From assembly GCA_903868145.1 (NCBI GenBank), contig CAIPTY010000014.1:1-50816 (forward strand): a DNA stretch of 50,816 bases, written 5' to 3'. Both the position numbers and the translations under genes were made by a program. The number at the start of each line of letters is the position of its first letter. The first letter of the stretch is position 1. The notes beneath the pieces were generated by a model that did not search any database, had not been told where the DNA came from, and saw nothing but the letters and a program-made list of their open reading frames with translations. Of the stretch, positions 17,547-25,307 are shown one piece after another. Source of the stretch: an uncultured Desulfuromonadales bacterium. GTDB lineage: Bacteria; Desulfobacterota; Desulfuromonadia; Geobacterales; Pseudopelobacteraceae.

Positions 17547-20321
17547 CTAATGTGCCTCACTCCAGTTTGCGCCGTAGCTGATATCAACCTTCAGCGGTAC
17601 ACGGGCCGGCACTGCCAGAGACATCTCCTGCTCCACCAGCAGCTCCATCCGCAGCAGCTCACCTTCAGGCACCTCGAATACCAGTTCGTCATGAACCTGC
17701 ATGATCAGGCGACTGTAAAGGTTTTCGGCACGTACCCGCGCATCGACCCGGATCATGGCCATTTTGATGATATCGGCGGCCGAACCCTGGATCGGGTAAT
17801 TGATGGCGTTGCGGCGGGCAAAGGCCAGGACATTGCCGTTGCTGCTGTGGATGTCCGGAATTGGAAGGCGGCGGTCGAGAATGGTGGTGACGTAACCGAA
17901 CTTCTCCGCCTGGCGTATGCAGGCGTCAAGATAGTCCATCGCTCCGCTGTGACGTTCTCTGTAAGCTGCAATGAACTCCTCGGCGGTCTTGCGTGATATG
18001 CCGAGCTGCTTTGCCAGACTGAAGGCGCCCTGACCGTAGATGATGCCGAAGTTGATGGTCTTGGCCTGTCGCCGCATCTCGGGTGTGACCATCCCGGGGA
18101 ACAGTCCGAACACCTCGGCGGCGGTGCGGGTGTGGATGTCCTCATCATTGGCAAAGGCGTGGCAGAAGACCTGGTCGCCGGAAAGATGCGCCAGCACCCG
18201 TAATTCAATCTGGGAGTAGTCGGCCGAAAGGATGAGGTGCCCCGGCGGCGCGATGAAGGCATGGCGGATGCGCCGCCCCTCGTCGCTGCGGATTGGAATG
18301 TTTTGGAGGTTGGGATCGGACGATGACAGGCGTCCGGTATTGGTGACAGTCTGGTTGTAGGAGGTGTGAACCCTGCCGGTGCGTCGGCTGATCAGCCGCG
18401 GCAGGGCGTCGGTATAGGTTGATCTGAGCTTGGCAACCCCCCGGTAGTCCACGATCAAGCGTGCTATCTCATGCTCTTCCGCCAGCTCGGTCAATACCTC
18501 ATTGTCGGTTGACCAGGCGGTTTTACCCTTGGTCTTTTTACCGGTCTTCAGCCCCAGACGCTCGAACAGCACCTCACCGAGCTGTTTGGGAGAGTTGAGA
18601 TTGAAGTTTTCTCCCGCCAGGGCGAAGATCTGTTTTTCCAGCGTCGACATTCTCACCAAAAAATCAGCCGACAGGCCATCCAGCAGTGTTCGATCGAGCA
18701 GAACACCGTGGTTTTCCATATCGGCCAGGATTGACACCAGCGGCATTTCCACGTTGCGGAACAGCTTTTCCAGGCCACGTTCGGCCAGCAGAGGTCCGAA
18801 TTTCTGCCGTAACAGCCAGGTGGCATCGGCATCCTCACTGGCGTATCGGGCGGCGACGTCAAGATCAACTTCCGAAAAATTCTTTTGCGCCTTTCCGGTT
18901 CCAGCCACCTCGGCGTAACTGATCATGCGGTGATTGAGATGCTCCTGTGCCAGGGCATCCAGCCCGTGTCCCTGACGGGCAGGGTTGAGAACGTACGAGG
19001 CCAGCATGGTATCGAAGCAGACACCATGCAGTTGTATGCCGTTATTGACCAGTACCTGCATGTCGAACTTGATGTTCTGGCCGACCTTGAGCAGTTCCGG
19101 ATTTTCAAACAGTGGGCGCAGACGGGACAGGACAGCGTTGTGTGGGAGTTGGCCGGGGGCAAGACGAAACCCAGCCTCCTCCCTGCATATCCCTTGAAAG
19201 TTGAGGTGGTTAAGCGAGAATAAATTTCCCTCTTCTTCAGGGGGAGGGGCAGGGCGGGGGTGGGGCACAGCCACATGCCCCACCGGCACATAATACGCCT
19301 CATGGTCCCGGAAAGAGAATGACAGCCCCACGATCTCAGCCAGACGGGGATCAAGGCTGGTGGTCTCCAGATCGAAGGCAAATTCGCCGGACCTTTGCAG
19401 CTCTGAAACCAGCGAATCCAGTTGTTCCATTGTCGTGATGGTACAATACCTGTCTGCGGAAAGAGTCGATTTCCCCGTTAATTCCTTGATCAGTGTGGTG
19501 AAACCATACTTTTTGAAGAACGTGTTCAGCGTTTCCTGATCCGGCTCCCGCGCAGTCAGAGTTTCCAGATCCACCTCAAGCGGCACATTGCACTCGATGG
19601 TTGCCAGACGGCGCGAGAGGAGCGCCTGTTCGCGGAACTCCCGCAACCGCTCGCCATTCTTGCCTTTTACCTCATCAGCCCGGGCCAGCAGTGCATCAAG
19701 AGAACCAAATTCGAGAATCAGCCTGGTGGCGGTTTTTTCTCCGATCCCCGGTACTCCGGGGATATTATCCGACGAATCTCCCGCCAGACCAAGAATATCG
19801 ATCACCCGTTCCGGGCCGACGCCAAAACGCTCCACAACCTCGGCAATTCCTGACTCTTTGCCCTTCATGGTGTCCAGCAGGGTGACCCGGTCAGTTACGA
19901 TCTGCATCAGATCCTTGTCGCCGGTAACCACCACCACTTTTCCGCCCTGACCGGCAAATCGACCCGCCAGAGCGCCGATAATGTCATCGGCCTCGTATCC
20001 CTGCAGTTCCAGGGTCGGGATATTGAATGCCCGCACCACCTGGCGGATCGGCTCCATCTGCATGCGCAGGTCATCCGGCATGGCGGCACGGTTGGCCTTG
20101 TATTCCGGGTACATTTCGGTACGAAAGGTTGTTCGTCCGGCATCGAAAACGACAGCAACGTGCTGGGGATTGTAATCCTTCAGCAGCTTGAGCAGCATCT
20201 GGATGAAGCCGTAGATGGCGTTGGTGGGGTGTCCGCCGGGGGAGGAGAGGTGGCGGATAGCGTAATAGGCGCGGTAGATATAGGAGGAACCATCAACAAG
20301 GTAGAGGGTATCTTTGCTCAT
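17547..20321 (-). CDS. polA: DNA polymerase I
   Basis: Fills gaps and removes RNA primers. The 5'-3' nuclease covers about 1-290. A 3'-5' exonuclease follows, with FDLETTSLD keeping the acidic catalytic pair. The polymerase runs from about 520 on, with motif A DYSQIELRVLAHLS, motif B RRQAKTINFGIIYG and motif C HDELVFEV. At 924 residues it is some 30-40 longer than relatives I recall. The excess lies at about residues 345-385, a proline-rich stretch starting PHPRPAPPPEEEG inside the exonuclease domain, apparently from an inserted repeat. Its ATG overlaps the stop of a small upstream gene. Confidence 0.95.
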   Translation of the reverse strand: MSKDTLYLVDGSSYIYRAYYAIRHLSSPGGHPTNAIYGFIQMLLKLLKDYNPQHVAVVFDAGRTTFRTEMYPEYKANRAAMPDDLRMQMEPIRQVVRAFNIPTLELQGYEADDIIGALAGRFAGQGGKVVVVTGDKDLMQIVTDRVTLLDTMKGKESGIAEVVERFGVGPERVIDILGLAGDSSDNIPGVPGIGEKTATRLILEFGSLDALLARADEVKGKNGERLREFREQALLSRRLATIECNVPLEVDLETLTAREPDQETLNTFFKKYGFTTLIKELTGKSTLSADRYCTITTMEQLDSLVSELQRSGEFAFDLETTSLDPRLAEIVGLSFSFRDHEAYYVPVGHVAVPHPRPAPPPEEEGNLFSLNHLNFQGICREEAGFRLAPGQLPHNAVLSRLRPLFENPELLKVGQNIKFDMQVLVNNGIQLHGVCFDTMLASYVLNPARQGHGLDALAQEHLNHRMISYAEVAGTGKAQKNFSEVDLDVAARYASEDADATWLLRQKFGPLLAERGLEKLFRNVEMPLVSILADMENHGVLLDRTLLDGLSADFLVRMSTLEKQIFALAGENFNLNSPKQLGEVLFERLGLKTGKKTKGKTAWSTDNEVLTELAEEHEIARLIVDYRGVAKLRSTYTDALPRLISRRTGRVHTSYNQTVTNTGRLSSSDPNLQNIPIRSDEGRRIRHAFIAPPGHLILSADYSQIELRVLAHLSGDQVFCHAFANDEDIHTRTAAEVFGLFPGMVTPEMRRQAKTINFGIIYGQGAFSLAKQLGISRKTAEEFIAAYRERHSGAMDYLDACIRQAEKFGYVTTILDRRLPIPDIHSSNGNVLAFARRNAINYPIQGSAADIIKMAMIRVDARVRAENLYSRLIMQVHDELVFEVPEGELLRMELLVEQEMSLAVPARVPLKVDISYGANWSEAH
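19210..19275. repeat. Low-complexity dispersed-repeat-like insert inside polA
   Basis: A strongly strand-skewed stretch (runs of G on plus, C on minus, with CTTCTTCAGGGGGAGG in it) interrupts otherwise ordinary polA sequence. It resembles the C-rich dispersed repeats scattered in intergenic DNA of many proteobacteria. It is kept in frame and translated as a Pro/Glu-rich loop. Confidence 0.5.
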
Positions 20322-20509
20322 GCGCCTGTGACCTCGTCCGTATGTTTCCTCGTAAAAATTACAAAGGCCATGGAAGGGCGCCGACTGGACTCGCGCATGG
20401 CAAATTGTATGGTGTCAAAGTGCCAGCCTGAGCCGGTCCACTCGTTGAGTGTCTCCTCAATGGTTTCTTCGGTGACGGTGGCAAGTTCGATTACTTTGTA
20501 GATAAGCAT
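20318..20509 (-). CDS. Small DUF4177-like protein
   Basis: A 63-residue protein beginning MLIYKVIELATV. The start was chosen because GAGAGGTG precedes that ATG; the longer frame upstream runs through a terminator hairpin. The pattern of an N-terminal strand, a helix with a TETIEETLNEW core, then GSGWHFDTIQF and a last strand VIFTRK matches small DUF4177-type proteins of unknown role. It overlaps the polA start by four bases, so the two are likely co-translated. Confidence 0.65.
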   Translation of the reverse strand: MLIYKVIELATVTEETIEETLNEWTGSGWHFDTIQFAMRESSRRPSMAFVIFTRKHTDEVTGA

Positions 20510-20570
20510 GACGGCACCTCTCTGTATGATGAAGCGATAGTAGTCAAAGCCGCCCGTCACTTCAAGGAGA

Positions 20571-20601
20571 AACAAAAAGGGCGACCCGAGAGTCGCCCTT
20601 T
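20571..20601 (-). terminator. Intrinsic terminator after the IclR gene
   Basis: AAAGGGCGAC and GTCGCCCTTT form a perfect 10-bp stem with a six-base loop, followed on the minus strand by a run of T. It ends the iclR-type transcript before the small gene and polA. Confidence 0.85.
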
Positions 20602-20623
20602 GGTGCAGCATTTTCCGGGGAAT

Positions 20624-21406
20624 TTATTTCTGGAAGCCGAGTTTCGTAGAAATTTCCTCGGAAGCCTTGAGGGCGAGAGGTATCAACTCCTGCGTCATGC
20701 GTTCATCACTGAAACGCATGGATGGCCCGGATATACTGACAGCCCCGATGATGCGGCGGGTGTAGTCGCGGATTGGAGCGCTCACGCACTTGACTCCGAT
20801 ATCCAGCTCCTCGTTGTCTATGGCATAACCCTGGTCTGCGATGCCTTTAAGCTGCCTTTTGAGGGCGTCACGGTCTGTTATGGTGTTGTTCGTGAAGCGC
20901 TTCAAATCCTTGCCCGGCAGGTAGGTCTCCAACTCTTCGTCGCTCATGAATGCGATCTGAATCTTACCTGCAGCAGTACAATATGCCGGCAACTGCGAAC
21001 CGACCCGTGGCACAACGCGCACGGTCATGTCTGTTTCAACGGCATCCAGGTAAATGATGTTGTGGTCTTTGAGAATGGCTACATATGTGGTCTCATTGCA
21101 CTCTTTGACAAGTGCTTCGAGCACCGGTTTCGACTGCCGCAGGAGACCCATCTGGCGAATGAACGTCTGCCCGAGCTCGAGTGTTTTGAGGCCAAGGCGA
21201 TAATTCTCAGTCACCTTGTTTTGCTCTATATAGCCGCGCGACTCCAGCGTGGCCAATAGCCTGAAGACATTATTCTTGTGGAGTTTGAGTCGTTTGCTGA
21301 GTTCGGTGACGCCGAGTTCGTCAACTTCTCCATGAAACTGCTCCAGAAGATCCAGAGCGTGTGAAACTGCCTGGATAAGATATTCCGATTTTTCTTTCTT
21401 TGCCAT
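20624..21406 (-). CDS. IclR-family transcriptional regulator
   Basis: 260 residues from the ATG giving MAKKEKSEY, preceded by AAGGTG. The N-terminal winged helix-turn-helix (about 8-70) shows ALDLLEQFHG, TELSKRLKLHKNNVFRLLATLESRGYI. The C-terminal effector domain (about 85-255) has the IclR landmarks GSQLPAYCTAAGKI and a DNEELDIGVKCVSAPI segment near the ligand pocket. IclR proteins usually control catabolism of small aromatic or carboxylic acids; the ligand here is unknown. It is divergent from the universal stress gene across about 230 bp and could regulate that operon. Confidence 0.9.
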   Translation of the reverse strand: MAKKEKSEYLIQAVSHALDLLEQFHGEVDELGVTELSKRLKLHKNNVFRLLATLESRGYIEQNKVTENYRLGLKTLELGQTFIRQMGLLRQSKPVLEALVKECNETTYVAILKDHNIIYLDAVETDMTVRVVPRVGSQLPAYCTAAGKIQIAFMSDEELETYLPGKDLKRFTNNTITDRDALKRQLKGIADQGYAIDNEELDIGVKCVSAPIRDYTRRIIGAVSISGPSMRFSDERMTQELIPLALKASEEISTKLGFQK

Positions 21407-21543
21407 GGTTTCACCTTTTGTTGTTGCGTGTACTGAAAAATAATATAGTATAACCCGTTGTATTCTCGTTGATATTGCGACTAAATACATCAAAAGGCCA
21501 AAAAATCTCGAATCGTTTCACAACCTATAATATTGTTTTATAA

Positions 21544-21572
21544 TTGTCAAGTATGAAAAACTGCGTTATTAT
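21544..21572 (+). promoter_or_regulatory. Sigma-70 promoter for the universal stress operon
   Basis: TTGTCA (21544-21549) and TATTAT (21567-21572) are separated by 17 bases, each five of six to consensus. It lies about 65 bp before the start codon. On the opposite strand the same DNA reads CTTGACA, a possible -35 of the divergent regulator, so the two promoters may overlap. Confidence 0.6.
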
Positions 21573-21638
21573 TTCCCCGATCAGTGTGCAGCTGTACGAA
21601 CATGAAAGCTTTCTTTATGATATGTAGATAGGGTAAAT

Positions 21639-22094
21639 ATGCTGAATTTAAGGAAAAAAATCCTTGTCGCCATTGACGGCTCGCCACAATCGGACAAGGC
21701 TGCAGAAGAGGCTGTCAGGCTGGCAGAGGGTAGCCGCAGCCATTTCAAGAGCCGTGTGTACGCGATGATGGTGCTGCCAAATGCCCAGTCATCAACCTAT
21801 ACAGATTTTGTCCCGGCAGCGCCCGTTACGGAGACTGATAAATGGGACGAACTGCGTCGGCGGATATTCTATGTCGTGGAAAAGAGCGCTTCGGAGCAGG
21901 ATGTTCCGTTGGAAATGATTGTCGAGTATGGGGAACCTGCTGATAAACTCATCGAATTTGCCAAACGCGAACAGATGGATGTCATCGTCATTGGCAGTTC
22001 GGGTAAGGGGTTCATCCAGCGGAAGCTTAAAGGCAGCGTCTCACACCGGGTTGCCACCGATGCGCCCTGCTCGGTCTATATTGTGCGGGGCTGA
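21639..22094 (+). CDS. Universal stress protein, UspA family
   Basis: 151 residues with the Usp fold: an N-terminal KKILVAIDGSPQSDKAAEEAVRLA and a C-terminal nucleotide-binding loop VIGSSGKGFIQRKLKGS. This fits the G-2X-G-9X-G(S/T) pattern of ATP-binding members. Such proteins bind ATP or AMP and act in stress survival in the cytoplasm. It is first in a plus-strand operon with a deacetylase and a Cys-rich small protein. Confidence 0.9.
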   Translation: MLNLRKKILVAIDGSPQSDKAAEEAVRLAEGSRSHFKSRVYAMMVLPNAQSSTYTDFVPAAPVTETDKWDELRRRIFYVVEKSASEQDVPLEMIVEYGEPADKLIEFAKREQMDVIVIGSSGKGFIQRKLKGSVSHRVATDAPCSVYIVRG

Positions 22095-22149
22095 TTCTCA
22101 TCGCGGCCATGTTTCAATATTTCATGACACCGAAGAAAGGCAGTTAATT

Positions 22150-22944
22150 GTGTTCACAGTTTTACTCAGGTTTATTCTCACCTGCGCGCTGGTTGTCATC
22201 CTGTCGGGTCCCGCCTTCTGTGCCGAAACATTCCGGGTTCCGATCCTGCTCTACCACCGTCTCGGGCCAACCGTGGCTGACGGCATGACCATCAGGACGG
22301 ACGTATTCGAGTCCCAGATGAAATATCTCCATGACAATGGTTACACGGTTATCCCCCTGCGACAGCTGGTTGACCACTATCTCGGCAAAGTACCCGCCCC
22401 GAAAGCCAGGTCTGTGGTGATCGTTGAGGATGATGCCCACGCATCGGTCTATAGTGACATGTTGCCGATCATGCGCAAGTATCGCTATCCGGTGACTATA
22501 TTTACCTATCCGTCGGCAATCTCCAATGCAAAGTATGCCATGACCTGGGCGCAACTGCGTGAACTCAAGGCGACCGGCCTGTTCGATATCCAGTCCCACA
22601 CCTACTGGCATCCGAACTTCAAAAAAGAGCGCAGAAAATTGACCCCTGACGCTTTTAACAAGCTGGTCATGACGCAGTTGCTCAAATCGAAGGCGAAACT
22701 GGAATCCGAAACGGGTGCGAAGGTCGATATGCTGGCATGGCCGTTCGGTATTTACGATGACAATCTGATCGCCAAGGCAACTGAGGCGGGTCACCGAGCA
22801 ACGTTTACCATTGAGCGCCGTCATGCCACCTCGACTGACAACGTCATGAAGCTTCCGCGATACCTGCTGGTCAACGCCGACAGTGGAAAGGCCTTTGTGC
22901 AGCTGCTTGAAGGAAATGCCGTCAAGCGGAACGTCGCCTACTGA
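22150..22944 (+). CDS. Secreted polysaccharide deacetylase (NodB/PgaB-like)
   Basis: 264 residues from a GTG with AAAGG about ten bases upstream. An N-terminal hydrophobic segment ending SGPAFCAE looks like a signal peptide. The NodB fold motifs are present: VEDDAH replaces the canonical TFDDG but keeps the two aspartates, SHTYWH gives the metal-binding HxxxH, and AWPFGIYDD is the third motif. It opens IPILLYHRLG-like (VPILLYHRLG), common in PgaB-type deacetylases acting on N-acetylglucosamine polymers. The replacement of T-F and G in motif 1 may alter activity. The substrate is unknown. Confidence 0.82.
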   Translation: MFTVLLRFILTCALVVILSGPAFCAETFRVPILLYHRLGPTVADGMTIRTDVFESQMKYLHDNGYTVIPLRQLVDHYLGKVPAPKARSVVIVEDDAHASVYSDMLPIMRKYRYPVTIFTYPSAISNAKYAMTWAQLRELKATGLFDIQSHTYWHPNFKKERRKLTPDAFNKLVMTQLLKSKAKLESETGAKVDMLAWPFGIYDDNLIAKATEAGHRATFTIERRHATSTDNVMKLPRYLLVNADSGKAFVQLLEGNAVKRNVAY

Positions 22945-23133
22945 ATGTCAGGTGAATCTTCCGGGAAACACCCCTGTCCCGATTGTACCTTTTGCCAGTG
23001 GTGCTCCGATGACCGTTGCAGGCTTTGCCTGGATCATGCGGGGTGTGGCCGGCGGCGCAAGCTGACCCTGGCCGAACAGGTTGAGTTGTACGACTCTCTG
23101 AACAGTCAGCAGGACGAACGCCAGGGAATGTGA
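22945..23133 (+). CDS. Small Cys-rich protein, likely metal-binding
   Basis: 62 residues with seven cysteines packed in the first third: CPDC, CQWC and CRLC motifs plus a lone C, all before residue 35. A basic stretch GRRRK and a helical tail (LAEQVELYDSLN) follow. The ATG directly follows the deacetylase stop with no gap, so it is coupled. The spacing suggests zinc or iron-sulfur binding, but I do not recognise the family. Confidence 0.6.
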   Translation: MSGESSGKHPCPDCTFCQWCSDDRCRLCLDHAGCGRRRKLTLAEQVELYDSLNSQQDERQGM

Positions 23134-23135
23134 AC

Positions 23136-23177
23136 GAAAAACGGGGTGGCCTCAAAGGCTCACCCCGTCTGATTTTT
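23136..23177. terminator. Bidirectional intrinsic terminator
   Basis: ACGGGGTG and CACCCCGT form an 8-bp stem extended by GCC/GGC inside, with A-runs before and T-runs after it. It lies between two convergent units, the stress operon and the proC operon, and can end both. Confidence 0.85.
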
Positions 23178-23189
23178 GGCTGGTGAAAA

Positions 23190-24002
23190 CTATTTGCCTG
23201 CCAGTTCCTTTGATTTGAGGCAGGCAGCTTCCACGGCGCTCATGACAACACCGCGAAAACTCCCGTTTTCGAGGGCGAACAGTCCGGCGATGGTTGTCCC
23301 GCCCGGCGAGGTGACCTTCTCCTTCAGCAGGGTCGGATGCTCTCCGGTTTCCACAACCATGCGCGCTGCGCCCAGAACGGTCTGTGCGGCAAGCTGTGCG
23401 GCGATCTCCCGTGTCAGGCCGTTTCTGACGCCTGCATCGGCCAATGCCTCGATGAAAGTGAACACGTATGCCGGCCCGCTGCCTGACAGCCCCGTGACGG
23501 CGTCCATCTGCTTTTCCTCCACACAGACAGAAGTTCCGATCATGGCAAAAATCTGTCTGACCAGATCGAGATCGCCCTCAGATGCCTTGCGGCCGGTGCA
23601 GATGGCAGTGGCTCCTGCGCCGATGAGAGCCGGGGTATTGGGCATGACCCTGACTACACGGCAACCCGGCGCAAGATTTTCCTCAATTTTAGCAGTGGTG
23701 ATGCCGGCCATGATGGATATTACCAGTTTGTCCTGACTGATCAATCCTTCCAACTGGTCCAGCACACCTGCTGCGTGCTGCGGTTTGACAGCCAGGATAA
23801 CGACCTCCCCCCACCCGGCAGCATCGGCAGCATCATCGGTTATCCTTACATTCGGGAAGAGCCGGGTAAGCTCATCGCGCCTGTTCCTGCCGATCTCTGC
23901 CACACAAAGGCCAACCCCCACATCTTCACGGGCAAATCCGCGAATGATGGCTTCGGCCATGTTGCCGCCGCCAATAAAGGCGATCTTGCGCACTTTCAGC
24001 AT
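23190..24002 (-). CDS. proC: Pyrroline-5-carboxylate reductase
   Basis: Catalyses the last step of proline synthesis, reducing 1-pyrroline-5-carboxylate with NAD(P)H. The N-terminal Rossmann loop IGGGNMAEAIIRG and the C-terminal signature VTGLSGSGPAYVFTFIEALADAGVRNGL are intact. Length (270) is normal. It is last in the hpnJ-hpnK-transporter operon, one base after the transporter stop. Its partner proB is 18 kb away. Confidence 0.95.
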   Translation of the reverse strand: MLKVRKIAFIGGGNMAEAIIRGFAREDVGVGLCVAEIGRNRRDELTRLFPNVRITDDAADAAGWGEVVILAVKPQHAAGVLDQLEGLISQDKLVISIMAGITTAKIEENLAPGCRVVRVMPNTPALIGAGATAICTGRKASEGDLDLVRQIFAMIGTSVCVEEKQMDAVTGLSGSGPAYVFTFIEALADAGVRNGLTREIAAQLAAQTVLGAARMVVETGEHPTLLKEKVTSPGGTTIAGLFALENGSFRGVVMSAVEAACLKSKELAGK

Positions 24003-24003
24003 G

Positions 24004-24444
24004 TCATCCTCCCGAACGAGAATCTGATTGTACCGCGCCGACTGTTGCCGCGGGCTGTGGTTTGTTTGCCGTGCTGCTCTTGGTTATCAGCATCACGCCG
24101 ACGCAGACCAGGAGAATCCCGCCCCAGCGAAGTGGCGACACCTGCTCGTGCAGAAGGTACTTTGCCAGCAATGCTACCAGAACGTAGTTGAGAGCCTGCA
24201 TGGGAAGGGCGACGGAGAGATCTTCCCAGGAAAGGACAGCCAGCCAGAGGAAGAAAAAAATCGCCAACATGGCGGTGCCGACTATGATCTTCCAGGTTGT
24301 CATGGCACGGAGCGCTGTATCGATGATCCCGTGCAGATTCATGGAGGAGAGGTCGCCCAGCTCCTTCATCCCCTTGGCCAGCAGGATATCACCCACGGTT
24401 CCGGCGGTTACGGCCAGCATCATTATGCAGAGGGTTTTAAACAT
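24004..24444 (-). CDS. Small multidrug-resistance/EamA-type membrane protein
   Basis: 146 residues with about four membrane helices, starting MFKTLCIMMLAVTAGTVGDILLAKGMK. The start follows AGGAAACCAC and overlaps the hpnK stop by eight bases. The final helix ends in a GGILLVCVGVMLITKSS motif typical of SMR/EamA half-transporters. Some relatives act as lipid-linked sugar flippases (ArnE/ArnF type). Its place directly behind hpnK makes it a candidate exporter of a modified hopanoid or another lipid, but that is inference. Confidence 0.75.
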   Translation of the reverse strand: MFKTLCIMMLAVTAGTVGDILLAKGMKELGDLSSMNLHGIIDTALRAMTTWKIIVGTAMLAIFFFLWLAVLSWEDLSVALPMQALNYVLVALLAKYLLHEQVSPLRWGGILLVCVGVMLITKSSTANKPQPAATVGAVQSDSRSGG

Positions 24445-25303
24445 GTGGTTTCCTGTTGCCCAGGTAGTTGACAAGCTCTACCCCGGCCTCTTCCAGTTTG
24501 CGTCTGACGCGGGGGCTGATGATCGTCGCCAGTTCCTCTTCATGACGGTAATCCGGCATGCGGCGTGCGATCTCGCTGTCCGGCAACACGCCGGGATGAA
24601 AATAGATCTCCGTCAAGCCGTCCAGCAGGCCGTCGGCAATATTCAGAATGTACTGCTCCGTCATGCGGCCGGAGTTGAGTACGCCCTTGACTTCGACCGC
24701 ATGGAGCATACCCAGCCGATCCAGCTCCCGTGAGCAGTTTGCGGCCAGTGAGCCGAAAATGAAGCTTTCAATAGCCTTCCCCAATCGACGATCCTTATCG
24801 AAGCGCAGGTTGTGGGAGAGGCGCTCCCGGGAAAGACGAAAACTGCGTATCCCGTAATGCGGCATCAGGTCGGCAAGGATCCTGAAAACCGTTGGATGCA
24901 TATGGATATTCAGATGCCCGTCAACATGGCTCAGCGGAATGCCCGCATCCTGAACACGCTCGATCTGGGCCTGAATTTCTCGCTTGAGCTGGCAATAAAG
25001 ACCCCGGTCGAAAAAATATCGCATGCCGGTCGCTACCGGGTTATCCGAAAAATCTCCCGAACTGTTCACCAGATCGGGGATACTGGCCGGTGGCAGGACT
25101 GAATGCCCCTGCAACAGGGTCAGATGCAGCCCGACCTGCAGTTCAGGGTTGCGCCGGGTAATAGTTACGGCCTCATCAAAGGCTGCAGCTCCCGGCATGA
25201 TCGAGGCGCAGGTAAGAATCCCTTCCCGCCAGCACCTTTCCACTGCGGCGTTGACACCTTGAGAGAGGCCGAAGTCGTCGGAGGTGATGACAAGCTGCTT
25301 CAT
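24437..25303 (-). CDS. hpnK: Hopanoid-associated deacetylase HpnK (YdjC/ChbG family)
   Basis: A YdjC-family carbohydrate deacetylase of 288 residues. Motifs are TSDDFGLSQGVN near the N-terminus, VGLHLTLLQG, and SHVDGHLNIHMHP carrying metal-binding histidines. HpnK is reported to remove the acetyl group from bacteriohopanetetrol-N-acetylglucosamine during cyclitol-ether hopanoid synthesis. The start MKQLVITSDD lies four bases after the hpnJ stop, which supports the assignment and operon. The upstream glycosyltransferase hpnI is not in this window. Confidence 0.85.
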   Translation of the reverse strand: MKQLVITSDDFGLSQGVNAAVERCWREGILTCASIMPGAAAFDEAVTITRRNPELQVGLHLTLLQGHSVLPPASIPDLVNSSGDFSDNPVATGMRYFFDRGLYCQLKREIQAQIERVQDAGIPLSHVDGHLNIHMHPTVFRILADLMPHYGIRSFRLSRERLSHNLRFDKDRRLGKAIESFIFGSLAANCSRELDRLGMLHAVEVKGVLNSGRMTEQYILNIADGLLDGLTEIYFHPGVLPDSEIARRMPDYRHEEELATIISPRVRRKLEEAGVELVNYLGNRKPHV

Positions 25304-25307
25304 TGCG

